Source of the DNA: CAG-557 sp045540315
GTDB taxonomy: Bacteria > Bacillota > Clostridia > Oscillospirales > Acutalibacteraceae
DNA: 5,691 bases
Assembly: GCA_045540315.1 (NCBI GenBank)
Contig: JAZQHA010000125.1
Location: 1 to 5,691 of the forward strand
Reading direction: 5' to 3'
Shown: positions 4,829 through 5,691 of the stretch, one piece after another
Layout of the letters: every line of letters starts with the position of its first letter
Position numbering within the stretch: position 1 is the first letter of the stretch
The notes under the pieces: generated by a model
What the model saw: only the letters and a program-made list of their open reading frames with translations
Databases searched by the model: none
Told to the model about the DNA's origin: nothing
Made by a program: the position numbers and the translations under genes

Positions 4829-5691
4829 TTACGGATTTAATGTAATTACCTCATTTGCAAAATCTTCGCCCATAAAATCATCAGCATCGTATGCTCTAAA
4901 CAGGACTTCGATTTCTTCCACTTCGGTAATTCCGTTTTCCTCTAAAGTTGTATCAGACCATGCCATAGAACTAAATGCACATTTTCCGGCAGAAACAGAA
5001 GTTGCATAGAATGGGTCTGCCATAAAGCCGTTTACAGATGCGTCATCAACGCTGAACATTACCGTTTTGTCTGTCTTGTTCAGCAAGAACAGATTGGCAG
5101 TATAGCCCCATATCTCATCATCTTCATAGCCTGTTACGATAACAGTAACATAATCATTATCGATAATCACATTATCAGTAGCCTGTGCTTCTCTCACAAA
5201 TGCAACAGCGTTTTCTTCTCCGTATGGATAGACATGGATTGTTTCCTTTCCAACAGGGTCAGCAGACCAATCATTGCTATCATACACCTTGAAAGTCAAT
5301 TCAATATCTGTGTATTCAACAATACCATTTTCCTCAAGAGTATCGGTGCTAAAGTTGATTTCTTCGTTAGCCTTTTTGCCAGCAGCTACCTCGCTTGCAA
5401 ACATTGGATCGCACTGAACACCATTGATGGAAGCACTCTCGACAGAGAACATATAGGTTTTCTCTGTGGACTTGTTTTCAAGCTGTGCTTTCAGAGTGTA
5501 GCCCCACATATTATCGGGGTCGATTTCGGTAATTTTTACCGCACACTCTGCGTTGTCAATGGCAACAACTTCCTCAAATACGATTTGATTTTCGGTGTTG
5601 TCGTTTTCGGTGCTTTCTTCATTTTGAGAAGAAGCGGGGGCATCGTCAGATGCGTCAGGTGTCGCTTCTCCGCCACAAGCTGCAAGAGATA
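4829..5691 (-). CDS. Surface lipoprotein with two tandem beta-rich domains, N-terminus cut by the right edge
   Basis: 286 residues are visible before the TAA stop. The reading frame is open to the edge and begins SLAACGGEA, a lipobox (L-A-A-C) whose cysteine would be lipid-anchored after signal peptidase II cleavage. Most of the signal peptide and the start codon are outside. Residues 7-36 form a low-complexity acidic linker rich in D, E, S, T and N. Two copies of one domain then follow at about 45-157 and 177-286. Shared landmarks are W-G-Y-T near the beginning (62-65 and 194-197), MFSV-(E/D)-AS-(I/V)-NG in the middle (80-90 and 211-221), DP-(M/F)-(F/Y)-A (94-98, 225-229) and TLEENGI (117-123, 248-254). 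Alternating hydrophobic residues suggest beta-sandwich folds on the outside of the cell. I do not recognise a function. It is linked to the membrane-protein gene downstream and looks like element cargo. An M at 5509 is internal and not the true start. Confidence 0.82.
   Translation of the reverse strand, partial: SLAACGGEATPDASDDAPASSQNEESTENDNTENQIVFEEVVAIDNAECAVKITEIDPDNMWGYTLKAQLENKSTEKTYMFSVESASINGVQCDPMFASEVAAGKKANEEINFSTDTLEENGIVEYTDIELTFKVYDSNDWSADPVGKETIHVYPYGEENAVAFVREAQATDNVIIDNDYVTVIVTGYEDDEIWGYTANLFLLNKTDKTVMFSVDDASVNGFMADPFYATSVSAGKCAFSSMAWSDTTLEENGITEVEEIEVLFRAYDADDFMGEDFANEVITLNP

Noticed and set aside
4773..5009. Plus-strand frame across the lipoprotein/membrane-protein boundary
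   Set aside because: It overlaps the ribosome binding site and ends of two good minus-strand genes and has no supporting signals.

Overview
The window looks like part of an integrative, mobilizable or conjugative element from a Firmicute, most likely a gut Clostridia member. This rests on family resemblance of the mobilization proteins, AGGAGG-type ribosome binding sites and the accessory-region layout. I ran no database search. Every gene I can support is on the minus strand, so transcription runs from right to left.

Layout from right to left. (i) 5691-4829: a lipoprotein whose signal peptide is cut by the window edge, with two tandem copies of a ~100-residue beta-rich domain. It is followed after 18 bases by a small four-helix membrane protein (4810-4436). 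The pair ends at a hairpin terminator (4401-4358) and looks more A+T-rich than the rest, so it is probably cargo. (ii) 4333-3998: a DUF3847-type small protein of the kind found beside MobA/MobL relaxases. (iii) 4031-3813: a dense hairpin region holding an origin of transfer. Its nick core matches the RSF1010/R1162 (MOBQ) type, with an inverted repeat next to it. (iv) About 3800-2269: a MobA/MobL relaxase whose ribosome binding site points at ATC, not a normal start codon. (v) 2272-389: a Toprim primase fused to a RepA-like ATPase, overlapping the relaxase by ATGA. (vi) 390-298: repeats and a terminator. (vii) 248-1: the start of the conserved part of a VirD4/TraG coupling protein with no start codon and no membrane region, so apparently 5'-truncated.

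How the parts fit together, by inference from the relaxase family: the relaxase, probably helped by the DUF3847 protein, would nick the + strand between 4015 and 4016 and stay on the new 5' end. The strand entering first would be the + strand from 4016 rightwards (DUF3847 gene, then the cargo pair), with relaxase, primase and coupling protein last. The primase-helicase would convert or replicate the transferred strand, and a VirD4 protein would link the relaxosome to a secretion channel.

The most interesting signals are in the 220 bases between DUF3847 and the relaxase. A chain of hairpins there has non-Watson-Crick pairs that are nearly all G-T on the + strand and A-C on the minus strand. 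That suggests the + strand, the predicted transferred strand, is the one that folds.
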